Assembly: GCF_002291145.1 (NCBI RefSeq)
Contig: NZ_NTGE01000150.1
Span: 122,882-186,881, forward strand
Direction of reading: 5' to 3'
From: Streptomyces sp. SA15
GTDB taxonomy: Bacteria; Actinomycetota; Actinomycetes; Streptomycetales; Streptomycetaceae
DNA length: 64,000 nucleotides
This document shows positions 15,449-24,243 of the stretch, piece after piece. Position numbers and translations under genes: made by a program. The notes under the pieces were generated by a model that made no database searches, was not told where the DNA came from, and saw nothing but the letters and a program-made list of their open reading frames with translations. How positions within the stretch are numbered: position 1 is the stretch's first letter; each line of letters opens with the position of its first letter.

Positions 15449-16786
15449 CTACGGCGCCGGTGGTCCCGGATCCGTCGGCGCCGTAGCCGAGTACGCCCGT
15501 AGGTAGCCCACCACCGTGTTGGTCACCGCCACCAACGGAACCGCCACCACCGCACCGCCGATCCCCGCGACCATCCCGCCCGCCGCGACCGACAGGACCA
15601 CCGCCAACGGGTGCACCCGCACCGCGCGGCCCAGGATGAACGGCTGCAGGATGTGGCCCTCGATCTGCTGCACCGCCAGAACCACCACCAGCGTCATCAC
15701 CGCCGTGAACACGCCCTGCGTCACCAGCGCCACCACCACCGCCAGCGCACCCGACACCACCGCACCCACCAGCGGGATGAAGGCGAAGAGGAAGATGAAG
15801 ACGGCGAGCGGGACGGCCATGGGTACGTCCAGGAAGTAGATGCCCAGGCCGATGAAGATCGCGTCGATCAACGCCACTATCACCGTGCCGCGGACATAGG
15901 CCGTCAGCGTCCGCCACGCCCTCGGACCCGCGCCCGCGACACCCGGCCGCGCCGCCGCAGGCACCAGCTTCAGCGTCCACTCCCAGATGCGCCGGCCGTC
16001 GTAGAGGAGGAAGAGCGTCGAGAACGCCGCCAGCAGAATGCCGGTCAGCGCCTCGACGACGACCGTGACGCCCTCCAGGCCCGCCGAGGTGATCTGGTCG
16101 GTGTTCGCGCCGACCGCTTCCCGCAGGTTCTCGGCGATGTCGTTGATCTGCTTGTCGGTGACGTGGAAGGGGCTGTTCAACAGCCAGTTGCGCAACTCGT
16201 CGATGCCGTCCTGGACCTGGTCGGAGAGATTGTCGATGTTCTCCATGACCTGCCAGGTCACGAACCAGCCGATCAGGCCCATGACGACGAAGCCGAGGAT
16301 CGCCGTGAGGGCGGTGGCCAGACCGCGTGGAAAGCCGATCCGCATCAGGCGTGCCACCGCCGGCTGCAGCAGGGCCGTGATGAGCAGGGCCGCCACGAAC
16401 GCCAGCACCACCAGCTGTACGGCGCTGATGACCCGCATCAACACCCACAGCGTGCCCGCGAGGACGAGCAACCGCCAGCCGGCCTCGGCCGCCACCCGCA
16501 TCCCCCACGGCACGGCGTGCGCGGGGTCGGGGCGCGCGGCCGGCGCGGGAGCGTGCTCCGGTGGCGGTAGAACGTGGTCGGAGGGCGAGGGCGGGGCTGC
16601 ATGGTCGGCGGGCGAGAGCGGGGTTGCGTGGTCGGCGGGCGAGAGCGGGGTTGCGTGGTCGGCGGGCGGGGCCGGCTCGGCCTCGGCGTTCTCCCGCTCC
16701 ACCTCGGCGCGGCGTTCGTCCAACCTCTCGCTGACCGCGGTCAGTCCGGCGCCGACCCGACCGAGCCACCCTGGCACTCGCGACAT
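15449..16786 (-). CDS. AI-2E family membrane transporter
   Basis: The product has 445 residues from the ATG at 16786, which follows AGAGGAC. The first 100 residues are hydrophilic and include a 9-residue repeat (PADHATPLS, three to four copies). Eight hydrophobic segments follow, starting LVLAGTLWVLMRVISAVQLVVL and ending in the conserved C-terminal core VQQIEGHILQPFILG and VHPLAVVLSVAAGG. This is the UPF0118/AI-2E permease family, which includes Na+/H+ antiporters and putative signal exporters, so the AI-2 name says little about the substrate. It is transcribed after the SLT transglycosylase gene but separated from it by a terminator. Confidence 0.88.
   Translation of the reverse strand: MSRVPGWLGRVGAGLTAVSERLDERRAEVERENAEAEPAPPADHATPLSPADHATPLSPADHAAPPSPSDHVLPPPEHAPAPAARPDPAHAVPWGMRVAAEAGWRLLVLAGTLWVLMRVISAVQLVVLAFVAALLITALLQPAVARLMRIGFPRGLATALTAILGFVVMGLIGWFVTWQVMENIDNLSDQVQDGIDELRNWLLNSPFHVTDKQINDIAENLREAVGANTDQITSAGLEGVTVVVEALTGILLAAFSTLFLLYDGRRIWEWTLKLVPAAARPGVAGAGPRAWRTLTAYVRGTVIVALIDAIFIGLGIYFLDVPMAVPLAVFIFLFAFIPLVGAVVSGALAVVVALVTQGVFTAVMTLVVVLAVQQIEGHILQPFILGRAVRVHPLAVVLSVAAGGMVAGIGGAVVAVPLVAVTNTVVGYLRAYSATAPTDPGPPAP
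16575..16674 (-). repeat. 27-bp tandem repeat inside the AI-2E gene
   Basis: Units at 16575-16601, 16602-16628 and 16629-16655 plus a partial one to 16674; units two and three are identical. Each encodes nine residues (consensus PADHATPLS) in the cytoplasmic N-terminal tail. The period of 27 keeps the frame, so copy number can vary without breaking the protein. Confidence 0.85.
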
Positions 16787-16856
16787 GATCCGTCCTCTTC
16801 CCCCGTCTCTCCCCACCACTCCCCCGGAGTCGTCCCGTCAGACCGTACAGGGCGAA

Positions 16857-16885
16857 AGCCCCTCCCCTAAGGACGGGGAGGGGCT
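16857..16885 (-). terminator. Hairpin terminator after the SLT gene
   Basis: An 11-bp perfect stem (16857-16867 with 16875-16885) and a 7-base loop between the SLT transglycosylase stop and the AI-2E start on the minus strand. Confidence 0.8.
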
Positions 16886-16934
16886 GCGCGAGGTTGAGAC
16901 GGGGCCGGGCGCGAAAGGCCGACGGCGCGAGGGC

Positions 16935-17630
16935 TCAGTACCAGTGGTTGGCCTGCCAGAAGGTCCAGGCCTCACAGGGGCTGCCGTACCGGTCGTTCAT
17001 GTAGTTGAGGCCCCACTTGATCTGGGTGGCCGGGTTGGTCCGCCAGTCGGAGCCGACGGACGAGTACTTGGAGGCCGGCAGGGCCTGGAAGAGGCCGTAG
17101 GCCCCGGAGGAGGCGTTGACCGCCTTGTAGTTCCAGCTGGACTCGTGGTCCACGATGTTGCTGAAGCACTGGAACTGCCCGCTCGGAACCACCTGCGCCG
17201 CCATCGACTGGATCTGCGAGACGGAGTACGAGCTGAAGACGGGGAAGTCGGACGGGTCCTTGGCCGCCTTCGCCTTGGCATCGGCCAACGCTTTGGCTTT
17301 GTCCCTGGCGGCCTGCGCCGCCTTCTCGGCGGCGTCCTTCTTCTCCTGCGCGGTCTTGGCGGCCGCCTTGCGGGCCGACTCCTCCGCGATCTTCTTGGCG
17401 CTCGCGTCAGCGGCGATGGCCTGTGCGTCGGCCTGCTGCGTCAGGGACGCGGTCTGCACCTGAGCCTGCTGACCCGCGGGTATGTCCGCCAGGAGCGTCG
17501 AGTCGGCTGCCGTCGCCTCGGCGTCGTTGTTCTGCGCGGTGCTGCCCGAGGCAACTCCGACGACGCTTCCGACAGCGGTGACCGCCGTGGCGGAGGCCAC
17601 TGCGAATCCCCGGACCGAAATCGGGCTCAC
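16935..17630 (-). CDS. Secreted SLT-type lytic transglycosylase
   Basis: The product has 231 residues from the GTG at 17630, which follows GGAAGGAAACC; an ATG six codons earlier is less well placed. A Sec signal peptide (VRGFAVASATAVTAVGSVVGVASG) is followed by an Ala/Lys-rich, probably coiled segment at about 75-140 (AEESARKAAAKTAQEKK). The C-terminal catalytic domain contains CFSNIVDHESSWNYKAVN with the catalytic Glu, then GAYGLFQALPASKY and WGLNYMNDRYG. It would cleave peptidoglycan glycan strands at the surface, for growth, germination or sporulation. The 420-bp upstream region is discussed with the palindrome at 17917. Confidence 0.9.
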   Translation of the reverse strand: MSPISVRGFAVASATAVTAVGSVVGVASGSTAQNNDAEATAADSTLLADIPAGQQAQVQTASLTQQADAQAIAADASAKKIAEESARKAAAKTAQEKKDAAEKAAQAARDKAKALADAKAKAAKDPSDFPVFSSYSVSQIQSMAAQVVPSGQFQCFSNIVDHESSWNYKAVNASSGAYGLFQALPASKYSSVGSDWRTNPATQIKWGLNYMNDRYGSPCEAWTFWQANHWY

Positions 17631-17916
17631 ACGGTTTCCTTCCAGCATCGCCCGCTTCGGTGACCCTGGCGGACGCAATCGTGCCCCTTGGCACTGGCCT
17701 CCCCAACTACGGGGTCACGGGAGGCGCGGGCCCGGTGGGCAACTCCCTTGCGGGGAGCGCCGCGTGGTAACTCGGGCGGCATACGACAGCCATATGGAGT
17801 TGATGGTGGTGCTTCTGTTGTGCCGTACCGCTGGGGGTACAGATGTGTCGTATGCGGGGCCTGACAGGAGTGAGACTCTGCCGTAACCGGACGCCGCAAG
17901 GCAATTCTGTGTTGCG

Positions 17917-17930
17917 TGTGAAAGCTCACA
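17917..17930. promoter_or_regulatory. TGTGA-N4-TCACA inverted repeat upstream of the SLT gene
   Basis: Five-base arms with a 4-base spacer, in the 422-bp gap between the PhoH stop and the SLT start. The spacer is two bases shorter than a classical CRP site, so the binding protein is unclear. I looked in this gap for the conserved blocks of the ydaO (c-di-AMP) riboswitch, which controls many streptomycete wall hydrolases, and did not find them. Nothing else is evident. Confidence 0.3.
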
Positions 17931-18052
17931 TCCTGTTTGACCCAGGGGATTCTGAGAAAGCTCCACGCGCGAAGGCGCCGCCCGGCTAGGCTCACTGCCT
18001 TTCCCGGACGGCGCCAACTGTCGCGTAACCACCCCGAGATGGGGTGTGTGGG

Positions 18053-19378
18053 TCAGATGTGCCCGTCTTCCAGCATTTCGGTCACAAGGGCCGCGATCTG
18101 GGACCTCTCGGACCGCGTCAGCGTGACGTGGGCGAAGAGCGGATGTCCCTTCAGTTTCTCGACGACGGCGACGACACCGTCGTATCGACCCACCCTCAGG
18201 TTGTCCCGCTGGGCCACGTCATGGGTGAGAACCACCCGTGAATTCGCCCCGATACGGGACAGAACGGTCAGCAGGACGTTCCGTTCCAGCGACTGCGCCT
18301 CGTCCACGATCACGAACGCGTCGTGGAGGGAGCGGCCGCGGATGTGGGTGAGCGGCAGGACCTCCAGCATTCCCCGCGCGGTGACCTCCTCGATGACCTC
18401 GCGGCTGGTGACCGCCGACAGCGTGTCGAAGACCGCCTGCGCCCAGGGGCTCATCTTCTCGGCCTCGGAGCCGGGCAGATAGCCGAGCTCCTGCCCGCCC
18501 ACCGCGTACAGCGGGCGGAAGACCATCACCTTCTGGTGCTGACGGCGCTCCAGGACCGCCTCGAGCCCCGCGCACAGCGCCAGCGCCGACTTGCCGGTGC
18601 CGGCCCGGCCGCCCATCGAGACGATCCCGACGTCCGGGTCGAGGAGGAGGTCCAGCGCGATGCGCTGCTCCGCGCTCCTGCCCTTGATGCCGAACGCCTC
18701 GCGATCCCCGCGCACCACCCGGATGCTGCCCTCCGGCGACACCCGGCCCAGTGCCTTGCCGCGCTCGGACTGGATGGTCAGACCGGTGTGCACGGGCAGG
18801 TCGGCGGCCTCGGGGACGTGGAGGTGGCCCTCCTCGAAGAGGATGTCCACCTGCTCGCCGGACAGGGTCAGTTCGGACATTCCGGTCCAGCCGGAGGAGT
18901 CCGTGATGGCGAGCTCGGCGCGGTACTCCTCGGCGAGGAGACCGACGGACGAGGCCTTGATCCTGAGCGGCAGGTCCTTGGAGACGACGGTGACGTCGAA
19001 TCCCTCGGCCTGCAGATTGCGGGCGACCGCGAGGATGCGGGAGTCGTTGTCCCCCAGGCGGTAGCCGCTGGGCAGCACGCTGGGGTCCGAGTGGTTGAGC
19101 TCGACACGCACGGTGCCGCCGAGGTCCCCGGTCGGGATGGGGGCGTCGAGACGGCCGTACCGCACCCGGTAGTCGTCCAGCAGGCGCAGTGCCTGCCGGG
19201 CGAAGTACCCGAGTTCGGGATGGTGCCGCTTGGCCTCCAACTCCGTCACCACGACGATGGGGAGCACTACCTCGTGCTCGTCGAAGCGGTTCAGGGCGTG
19301 CGGATCGGCCAGCAGAACGCTGGTGTCGAGAACATACGTGCGCCGGTCTGGCTTGTGGCGCTTTGTGCTGGTCACCAC
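18053..19378 (-). CDS. PIN-PhoH family protein (PhoH2 type)
   Basis: A 441-residue fusion of an N-terminal PIN ribonuclease domain (TYVLDTSVLLADP, then VVVTELEAKR and LGDNDSRILAVARNL with the acidic metal ligands) and a C-terminal PhoH ATPase domain (P-loop GRAGTGKSAL at about 267-276, Walker B FVIVDEAQSL, and VLTHDVAQRDN). Mycobacterial PhoH2 of the same build is an ATP-driven RNA helicase and RNase and behaves as the toxin of an atypical VapBC pair. The start is one of two adjacent GTG codons (19378 or 19375). A short open frame ends in a GTGA overlap with the second one. Confidence 0.9.
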   Translation of the reverse strand: MVTSTKRHKPDRRTYVLDTSVLLADPHALNRFDEHEVVLPIVVVTELEAKRHHPELGYFARQALRLLDDYRVRYGRLDAPIPTGDLGGTVRVELNHSDPSVLPSGYRLGDNDSRILAVARNLQAEGFDVTVVSKDLPLRIKASSVGLLAEEYRAELAITDSSGWTGMSELTLSGEQVDILFEEGHLHVPEAADLPVHTGLTIQSERGKALGRVSPEGSIRVVRGDREAFGIKGRSAEQRIALDLLLDPDVGIVSMGGRAGTGKSALALCAGLEAVLERRQHQKVMVFRPLYAVGGQELGYLPGSEAEKMSPWAQAVFDTLSAVTSREVIEEVTARGMLEVLPLTHIRGRSLHDAFVIVDEAQSLERNVLLTVLSRIGANSRVVLTHDVAQRDNLRVGRYDGVVAVVEKLKGHPLFAHVTLTRSERSQIAALVTEMLEDGHI

Positions 19379-19736
19379 GGAAGGACGTACCCCCTCGGAT
19401 GAGGTCGGGGAGCGACGGAGTGGAACTGGACCGGTCGACGGCCGCTTGCACGGGCCGAGAACCGGCCCTCCGCCTTCGTCCGTGCTGTGACCGCACGATC
19501 GGGCTGGTGCAAAGGGCCTCCCGGGCGGACGGCCCCGTGCCGCCCGCTGAGATCCGACACCCGTGGTTCGGGTGTCGACCTGACTGGCTTATGCCCTCGA
19601 ACATGCGGTGCCATGCCAGCGCATATGACGGCGCGCTGGTGAACTCCTTGTTACTTCCGTCCCAAAAGGGGGTACTCGGGCGCGCTTCGAAAGACCGCAC
19701 AGACCGCGGAGCCCTTGCGGGGATTACGCCGGGATT

Positions 19737-19763
19737 GCGCCGGTACCGCGTCGTACCGCGCCG
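19737..19763 (-). terminator. Possible weak terminator after the isoprenyl transferase gene
   Basis: CGGTAC and GTACCG arms, around a 6-base spacer and with imperfect GC pairing outside, lie 12-38 bases beyond the stop at 19775. The rest of the 19379-19774 gap, which is the leader of the PhoH gene, shows no other clear signal. Confidence 0.35.
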
Positions 19764-19774
19764 GATCGGGTCCC

Positions 19775-20548
19775 TCAGCCGCCGTAACGGCGGTGGCGTG
19801 CCGCGTAGTCACGCAGGGCGCGCAGGAAGTCGACCTTGCGGAAGGCCGGCCAGAAGACCTCGCAGAAGTAGTACTCCGAATGGGCGGTCTGCCACATCAT
19901 GAATCCGGACAGACGCTGCTCACCGCTGGTACGGATCACGAGGTCGGGGTCGGGCTGGTCGCCGGTGTAGAGATGACGGCCGATCATGTCGATGTCGACG
20001 GACTCGGCGAGCTTCTCCATCGAGGTGCCCTTGTCGGCGGCGTCGAGGATCATCGAGCGGACCGCGTCGGCGATCTCCTGGCGGCCGCCGTAGCCGATGG
20101 CGACGTTGACCAGTATCCCGTCGACGTGCGCCGTGGACTCCTCGGCCTCTTTGATGGTGCGCTGCATCCCCTGCGGCAGCATGTCGAGCGTGCCGACGTG
20201 GTGCACGCGCCAGCGGCCGTCGGCGGCGAGGGAGCGGACGGTGTCCTCGATGATCCCGAAGAGCGGGGCGAGCTCCTCCTGAGGCCGGCCGAAGTTGTCG
20301 GTGGAGAACAGCCAGAGGGTGACGACCTCGACGTCCGTCTCGGTGCACCAGCCGAGGAACTCCTCGATCTTGTCCGCACCGGCCCGGTGACCCTGGGCGG
20401 TGGTGGAACCCGCGGCCTTCGCCCAGCGCCGGTTGCCGTCCACGATGACGCCGATGTGCTTGGGCACCTGGGCGTGGTCCAGGTGGCCTTCCACCCGGCG
20501 TGCGTACAGCCTGACGAGCAGGCTGCGCAGTGTGTCGCGCAGGTTCAC
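19775..20548 (-). CDS. uppS: Cis-isoprenyl diphosphate synthase (UppS family)
   Basis: The product has 257 residues from the GTG at 20548, which is preceded by GAGGGGCTGA. An in-frame extension of 50 codons upstream is Pro/Arg-rich and unlikely to be translated. Conserved elements are HIGVIVDGNRRWA (active-site Asp), GHRAGADK, LWLFSTDNFGRP, VNVAIGYGGRQEI and the C-terminal LVIRTSGEQRLSGFM...HSEYYF. The enzyme condenses isopentenyl diphosphate onto an allylic primer to make a polyprenyl diphosphate, the carrier lipid for wall synthesis. Actinomycetes have two paralogues with different chain lengths, and the sequence alone does not say which this is. Confidence 0.88.
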   Translation of the reverse strand: MNLRDTLRSLLVRLYARRVEGHLDHAQVPKHIGVIVDGNRRWAKAAGSTTAQGHRAGADKIEEFLGWCTETDVEVVTLWLFSTDNFGRPQEELAPLFGIIEDTVRSLAADGRWRVHHVGTLDMLPQGMQRTIKEAEESTAHVDGILVNVAIGYGGRQEIADAVRSMILDAADKGTSMEKLAESVDIDMIGRHLYTGDQPDPDLVIRTSGEQRLSGFMMWQTAHSEYYFCEVFWPAFRKVDFLRALRDYAARHRRYGG

Positions 20549-20789
20549 GTGATTGTCAGCCCCTCCGTGCGGTGGCGGTCCCCGCGAAGCGAAGGGTATC
20601 GCGCGGGCGGGCTGGGGCGCCTTGGGTGGGTGGTGCGTCCGTGTTCTGGCGGCTGCGGGCCGGTGGGGGCTGGTCGCGCCCACGCGGCGGAGCCGCATAT
20701 GTCACAGCCCCGCACCCCTTGGGTAGGCACAGTTGCCGCGCCTTGGGGAGGCCCCCTCGTGCACGGAGAACGATCCCCCTCGTGGGCAG

Positions 20790-20829
20790 AAAAACGGGCC
20801 GGTCCGTGGGGGGGAGACGGACCGGCCCG
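20790..20829 (-). terminator. Intrinsic terminator with U-run upstream of uppS (possible small RNA or attenuator)
   Basis: A 13-bp perfect stem (20795-20807 with 20817-20829) is followed on the minus strand by five T residues (20794-20790), which is rare in this GC-rich DNA. No gene ends here: the nearest minus-strand gene starts 240 bp downstream. Just upstream on the minus strand is TATGGT (20848-20843), a possible -10, so a transcript of about 50 nt may start and stop here, or the uppS leader may be attenuated. The rest of the 20549-21222 divergent gap contains no supported gene. Confidence 0.5.
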
Positions 20830-21222
20830 AGGGGGGGCTTCCACCATAACCCTTTGTAAGTGATGCTGCGTGCATTGGCGTGCCACAACTACTCTCCGGA
20901 GTCGGGCGGCAACGGGGCGGTGGCCACGCGAGGGCGGTTTTGTGGCTGGTTCATGGCCGGATCCGGGTGGATTCGGGGTGGAGCCGTGAGGGAACCGGGT
21001 TCCCTCCCCCGGGTGACCCCGGCCATGAACGGCCCCTTGACGTTCGCAGGGGGTCGCGGCGCCGCGCAGCCCCCTCCACTGCGCGGTGCCGCCCGCGCAG
21101 CTTTGCTGGCGCGAATTGACTTGGTCTGAACCTACGCCAGAGGCGAAAGGGAAGGCCAGCCGCTGCGGATAACAATGCGGAAGCGGACAGGATCTGACCT
21201 CATTGCCTCCTACCGTCGGGCC

Positions 21223-22374
21223 ATGACCTTGAACCTCACTTGGGCCCAGGCAAGCGCGCGACGGCTGGAACGGCAGTTCCTGGTCGCGCCGGCCCAGGCC
21301 GGTACGCCGGTCGCGGACGTCGTCGGCGCGATGCTCGCCGCGCACGCGCAGGTGCTGTCCGCGGCGGAGGTGTCCGTGGGGGTGCGCGGCACCGGGACGA
21401 CACGGGCGGACGTACGCGCTGCGCTCTGGGAGGAGCGTTCGCTGGTGAAGACGTACGGTCCGCGCGGGACCGTACATCTGCTCGCCACCGGCGACCTGCC
21501 ACTGTGGTGCGCCGCGCTGCCGGCGGTTCCGGTCGGCCCGAGTCCCTTCCCCGCGGACGTCCGGATCGGCGAGGAGCAGGCCGAGCAGGTGGTGGCGGCG
21601 ATCGGGGACGCCCTCGAGGGCGTGTGTCTGACCCTCGACGAGCTGGGCGAGGAGGTTGTCGCCCGCACCGGTTCCTGGGCCGGTGACCTGGTGATGCCCG
21701 CGTTCCAGGACATGTGGCCGCGCTGGCGGCAGGTGATGCACCGGGCCGGCCAGTCGGGCGCGCTGTGCTTCGGGCCGAATCGGGGCCGCAAGGTGACGTA
21801 CACCCGCCCGCCGCACTTCGACCCGCTGCCGCCGCGGGAGGCGGTACGTGAGCTCGTACGGCGGTATCTGCACGCCTATGGGCCGTCGACCGCGGCGTTT
21901 TTCGCCAAGTGGCTGGCGGCGCCGACCGGTTGGGCCGGCGGGCTGTTCGGGGAGCTTGCGGCGGCGGGCGAGATCGAGGAGGTCGTCTTCGAGGGCACGC
22001 GCGCGTGGGTGGTCGCCGGCGACACCGTCTTCCCCGAGGGGCCGGTCCGGGATGTGCGGCTGCTGCCGTATTTCGACGCGTACGGCATCGCCGCGCAGCC
22101 CCGCGAGCTGCTGTTCCCCGGGGAGGCGTACCGGCGGGCCCTGGCGGGCGGCCAGGCCGGGAACTATCCGGTGCTGCTGGTCGACGATGTGGTGGCCGGG
22201 GTCTGGCACCAGCGGCGCCAGGGACGTCGTACGACCGTCACGGTGGAGCCGCTCGGGAGCCTGACGGCACGGCAGGAGCGGGAGTTGGGCGAGCGGGCGG
22301 CGCGGGTGGGCGAAGTACTTCAGGCCCGGGCGGAGTTGGTGATCGGGGAGGTGACGGTGGGGCCGCACGCGTGA
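21223..22374 (+). CDS. Winged-helix DNA-binding protein of the HTH_42/AlkZ-like family
   Basis: The product has 383 residues from the ATG at 21223; an ATG at 21175 would add 16 residues of non-conserved sequence. The family (formerly DUF1006, HTH_42) includes AlkZ and AlkX DNA glycosylases that excise crosslinked or alkylated bases and protect antibiotic producers. Typical features are the N-terminal ASARRLERQFL, the repeated winged-helix pattern including RADVRAALWEERSLVKTYGPRGTVHLL, and the C-terminal LLPYFDAYGIA and YPVLLVDDVVAGVWHQRRQG. The catalytic QxQ of AlkZ itself is not evident to me, so the lesion handled is unknown. It is convergent with the methyltransferase gene, only three bases apart. 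Confidence 0.78.
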   Translation: MTLNLTWAQASARRLERQFLVAPAQAGTPVADVVGAMLAAHAQVLSAAEVSVGVRGTGTTRADVRAALWEERSLVKTYGPRGTVHLLATGDLPLWCAALPAVPVGPSPFPADVRIGEEQAEQVVAAIGDALEGVCLTLDELGEEVVARTGSWAGDLVMPAFQDMWPRWRQVMHRAGQSGALCFGPNRGRKVTYTRPPHFDPLPPREAVRELVRRYLHAYGPSTAAFFAKWLAAPTGWAGGLFGELAAAGEIEEVVFEGTRAWVVAGDTVFPEGPVRDVRLLPYFDAYGIAAQPRELLFPGEAYRRALAGGQAGNYPVLLVDDVVAGVWHQRRQGRRTTVTVEPLGSLTARQERELGERAARVGEVLQARAELVIGEVTVGPHA

Positions 22375-22377
22375 GGG

Positions 22378-23169
22378 TCACCGGCCTGGTTTGCGGGCCT
22401 CGAAGAGGTGGCGGGTGCTGTGCGCGACGAAGGAGCCTTCGGCCTCGATCCGCTCGTGCAGCGCGCGAAGTCGGGGCTCGTACTCCTGGACCGTGAAGCC
22501 CGGGACCATCCAGATCACCTTGCGCAGGAAGTGGACGACGGCGGCGATGTCGTAGAACTCCATGCGGAGCCGCTCGGCGCGCAGGTCGACGATCTCCAGG
22601 CCGGCGGCCTCGGCGTCCTCGCGCTCCCGGTCGGGGTGGCGGGAGCTGTGCCGCTGGTCGGGCTGGGGCCCGAGGAAGTGCTCGACGAGCTCGAAGGCGC
22701 TGCCGGGGCCCACGTGCTGGGCGAAGTACGTGCCCCCGGGCTCCAGCACACGGGCGATCTCCGGCCAGTCGGGACGCACGGGGTGCCGGCTCACGACGAG
22801 GTCGAAGGTGTCGTCCGCGAAGGGCAGCGGCGCGCCCTCGGGCGAGGCCACGACGGCGACGCCGCGCGGGCGGAGCAGGGCGGTGGCCTTGGCGACGTTC
22901 GGCGGCCAGACCTCGGTCGCGACGGTGAGCACGGGTGCCTGCGCGGCGGCGCCGAGAGCGAAGCCCAGGACCTCCCCTCCCCCGGTGTGGATGTCGAGCG
23001 CGGCGGTCGCACCACCCAGCCGCCCGGCCATCGCCTTCGCGTATCCCCAGGAGGGCCGGGCCTCGGTGGCCCGCCCCTTGAACCAGGAGAAGTCCCAGCC
23101 CTCGGTGGGGACGGCGGTGCCTTCGGCGACGAGGTCTTCGAAGGTGCGTGTCTGCTCTTGCTCGGCCAT
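22378..23169 (-). CDS. SAM-dependent class I methyltransferase
   Basis: The product has 263 residues from the ATG at 23169. The SAM-binding motif I is ALDIHTGGGEVLGFAL (about residues 56-71), the acidic end of motif II is ATEVWPPNVAKA, and FDLVVSRHPVRPDWPEIARVLEPGG is the motif post-I to III region of the UbiE/Coq5-like fold. Substrate unknown; this group methylates small molecules. Its stop is three bases from the stop of the convergent HTH_42 gene. The gap to the next gene on the right contains a small direct repeat. Confidence 0.82.
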   Translation of the reverse strand: MAEQEQTRTFEDLVAEGTAVPTEGWDFSWFKGRATEARPSWGYAKAMAGRLGGATAALDIHTGGGEVLGFALGAAAQAPVLTVATEVWPPNVAKATALLRPRGVAVVASPEGAPLPFADDTFDLVVSRHPVRPDWPEIARVLEPGGTYFAQHVGPGSAFELVEHFLGPQPDQRHSSRHPDREREDAEAAGLEIVDLRAERLRMEFYDIAAVVHFLRKVIWMVPGFTVQEYEPRLRALHERIEAEGSFVAHSTRHLFEARKPGR

Positions 23170-23221
23170 GAGGTGATCGTTGCAGGGCGTTGTCGGTGGG
23201 CGCTGCTGATTTCTCGGCACT

Positions 23222-23264
23222 GAGGACCCCGGCACTACCAACTGAGGATCCCGGCAACACCAGC
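23222..23264. repeat. Short direct repeat upstream of the methyltransferase gene
   Basis: Two copies of about 21 bases (TGAGGACCCCGGCACTACCA and TGAGGATCCCGGCAACACCA) lie back to back about 55 bases upstream of the methyltransferase start. The function is unknown. Confidence 0.5.
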
Positions 23265-23281
23265 AGAACGTGCTCGTCCGT

Positions 23282-24154
23282 TCACGGCACCAGCGGCCGG
23301 ACTTCCTCCGCCGCGAACCGCAGGAAGCCCTCCGGGTCCGGTTCGTCGGCGGTCGGCTGGAGGATCACCGTGTCGGCGCCGGCGTCCGCCAGTCGTTGGA
23401 CGGCCTCGGCGACCGCGCCGGCGTCCCCGGCGACGCCGAGGTCCGGGACGGACTCCAGACCCTCGTCCACCAGCTCGGCGCGCAGCCGGGATGCGGCATC
23501 GGGGCCGGTGGCGGTGAGGAGGTAGACGATCACCTTGTGCGGGTCGGTGCGGCCGGCCGCCTCGCGCCCCTCGTCGATGAGCCCGCGCGCCCGTCGTACG
23601 CCGTCGGGCGCGGTGGAGGCGGTGAGGACGGTGCCGTCCGCGGCCTCACCGGACAGCCGCAGCGTGCGCGGCCCGGTGGCACCGGCGAGCACCTCGACGG
23701 CACTGTCCGGCGGCCAGTCGAGGGCGACGTCGTCCAGCTTGACGTACCGTCCGTCGGTCGTGATCCGCTCCCCGCGCAACAGGGCGCGCAGCGCGGTGAG
23801 ATGCTCACGGAGCAGCGTGAGCGGCGACTCGGCGCGAGCGCCGACCTGCCCCATCCAGTCCTGCACGCCGTGCCCGACGCCCAGGATGGCTCGCCCGGGG
23901 AACATCCGGTGCAGCGTGGCCGCCTCCATCGCGGTGATGGCGACATTCCGCAACGGCACGGGCAACAGCCCGACACCGATGCGCACACGCTCGGTCCAGG
24001 CGAGGGCGGCCGCCGCGGTGGAGATCCCGCCCTCCCGGAAACAGTCCTCCCACAGCCAGAGCTCTTCGAGCCCGGTCTCGTCGGCGAGCCGGGCGAGCGC
24101 GCGCAGCCGCTCGGGGGGAAGTTGGGGGCGGAACACGGCACCGAGTCCAGTCAT
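23282..24154 (-). CDS. LLM class F420/flavin-dependent oxidoreductase
   Basis: A 290-residue luciferase-like monooxygenase TIM barrel. The pattern runs LARLADETGLEELWLWEDCF (strand/helix 2), RIGVGLLPVPLRNVAITAMEAATLHRMFPGRAILGVGHG (the conserved cofactor-pocket region), VEVLAGATGPRTLRLSGEAADGTVL and, at the end, LADAGADTVILQP. Such proteins in actinomycetes usually use F420 for hydride transfer to small molecules. The substrate is unknown. It is single, facing away from the DUF192 gene. Confidence 0.88.
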   Translation of the reverse strand: MTGLGAVFRPQLPPERLRALARLADETGLEELWLWEDCFREGGISTAAAALAWTERVRIGVGLLPVPLRNVAITAMEAATLHRMFPGRAILGVGHGVQDWMGQVGARAESPLTLLREHLTALRALLRGERITTDGRYVKLDDVALDWPPDSAVEVLAGATGPRTLRLSGEAADGTVLTASTAPDGVRRARGLIDEGREAAGRTDPHKVIVYLLTATGPDAASRLRAELVDEGLESVPDLGVAGDAGAVAEAVQRLADAGADTVILQPTADEPDPEGFLRFAAEEVRPLVP

Positions 24155-24243
24155 GAGAACTTCCTACCGACCGCCACCGCGTCGGACAACATCTTTACGA
24201 GTCAGCCGCCCCATCGGGGGCGCCGGCCGGATGAGGGGGCGGT

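Noticed and set aside
15145..15506. Several plus-strand frames between ahpD and the AI-2E gene
   Set aside because: Pro/Arg-rich products of a GC-rich terminator region, no ribosome sites.
17631..18052. ydaO (c-di-AMP) riboswitch in the leader of the SLT transglycosylase
   Set aside because: Expected for some streptomycete wall hydrolases, but the conserved sequence blocks were not found on the minus strand.
20549..20698. 50-codon N-terminal extension of UppS
   Set aside because: Pro/Arg-rich and not conserved in the family; the GTG at 20548 has a ribosome site and the right length.
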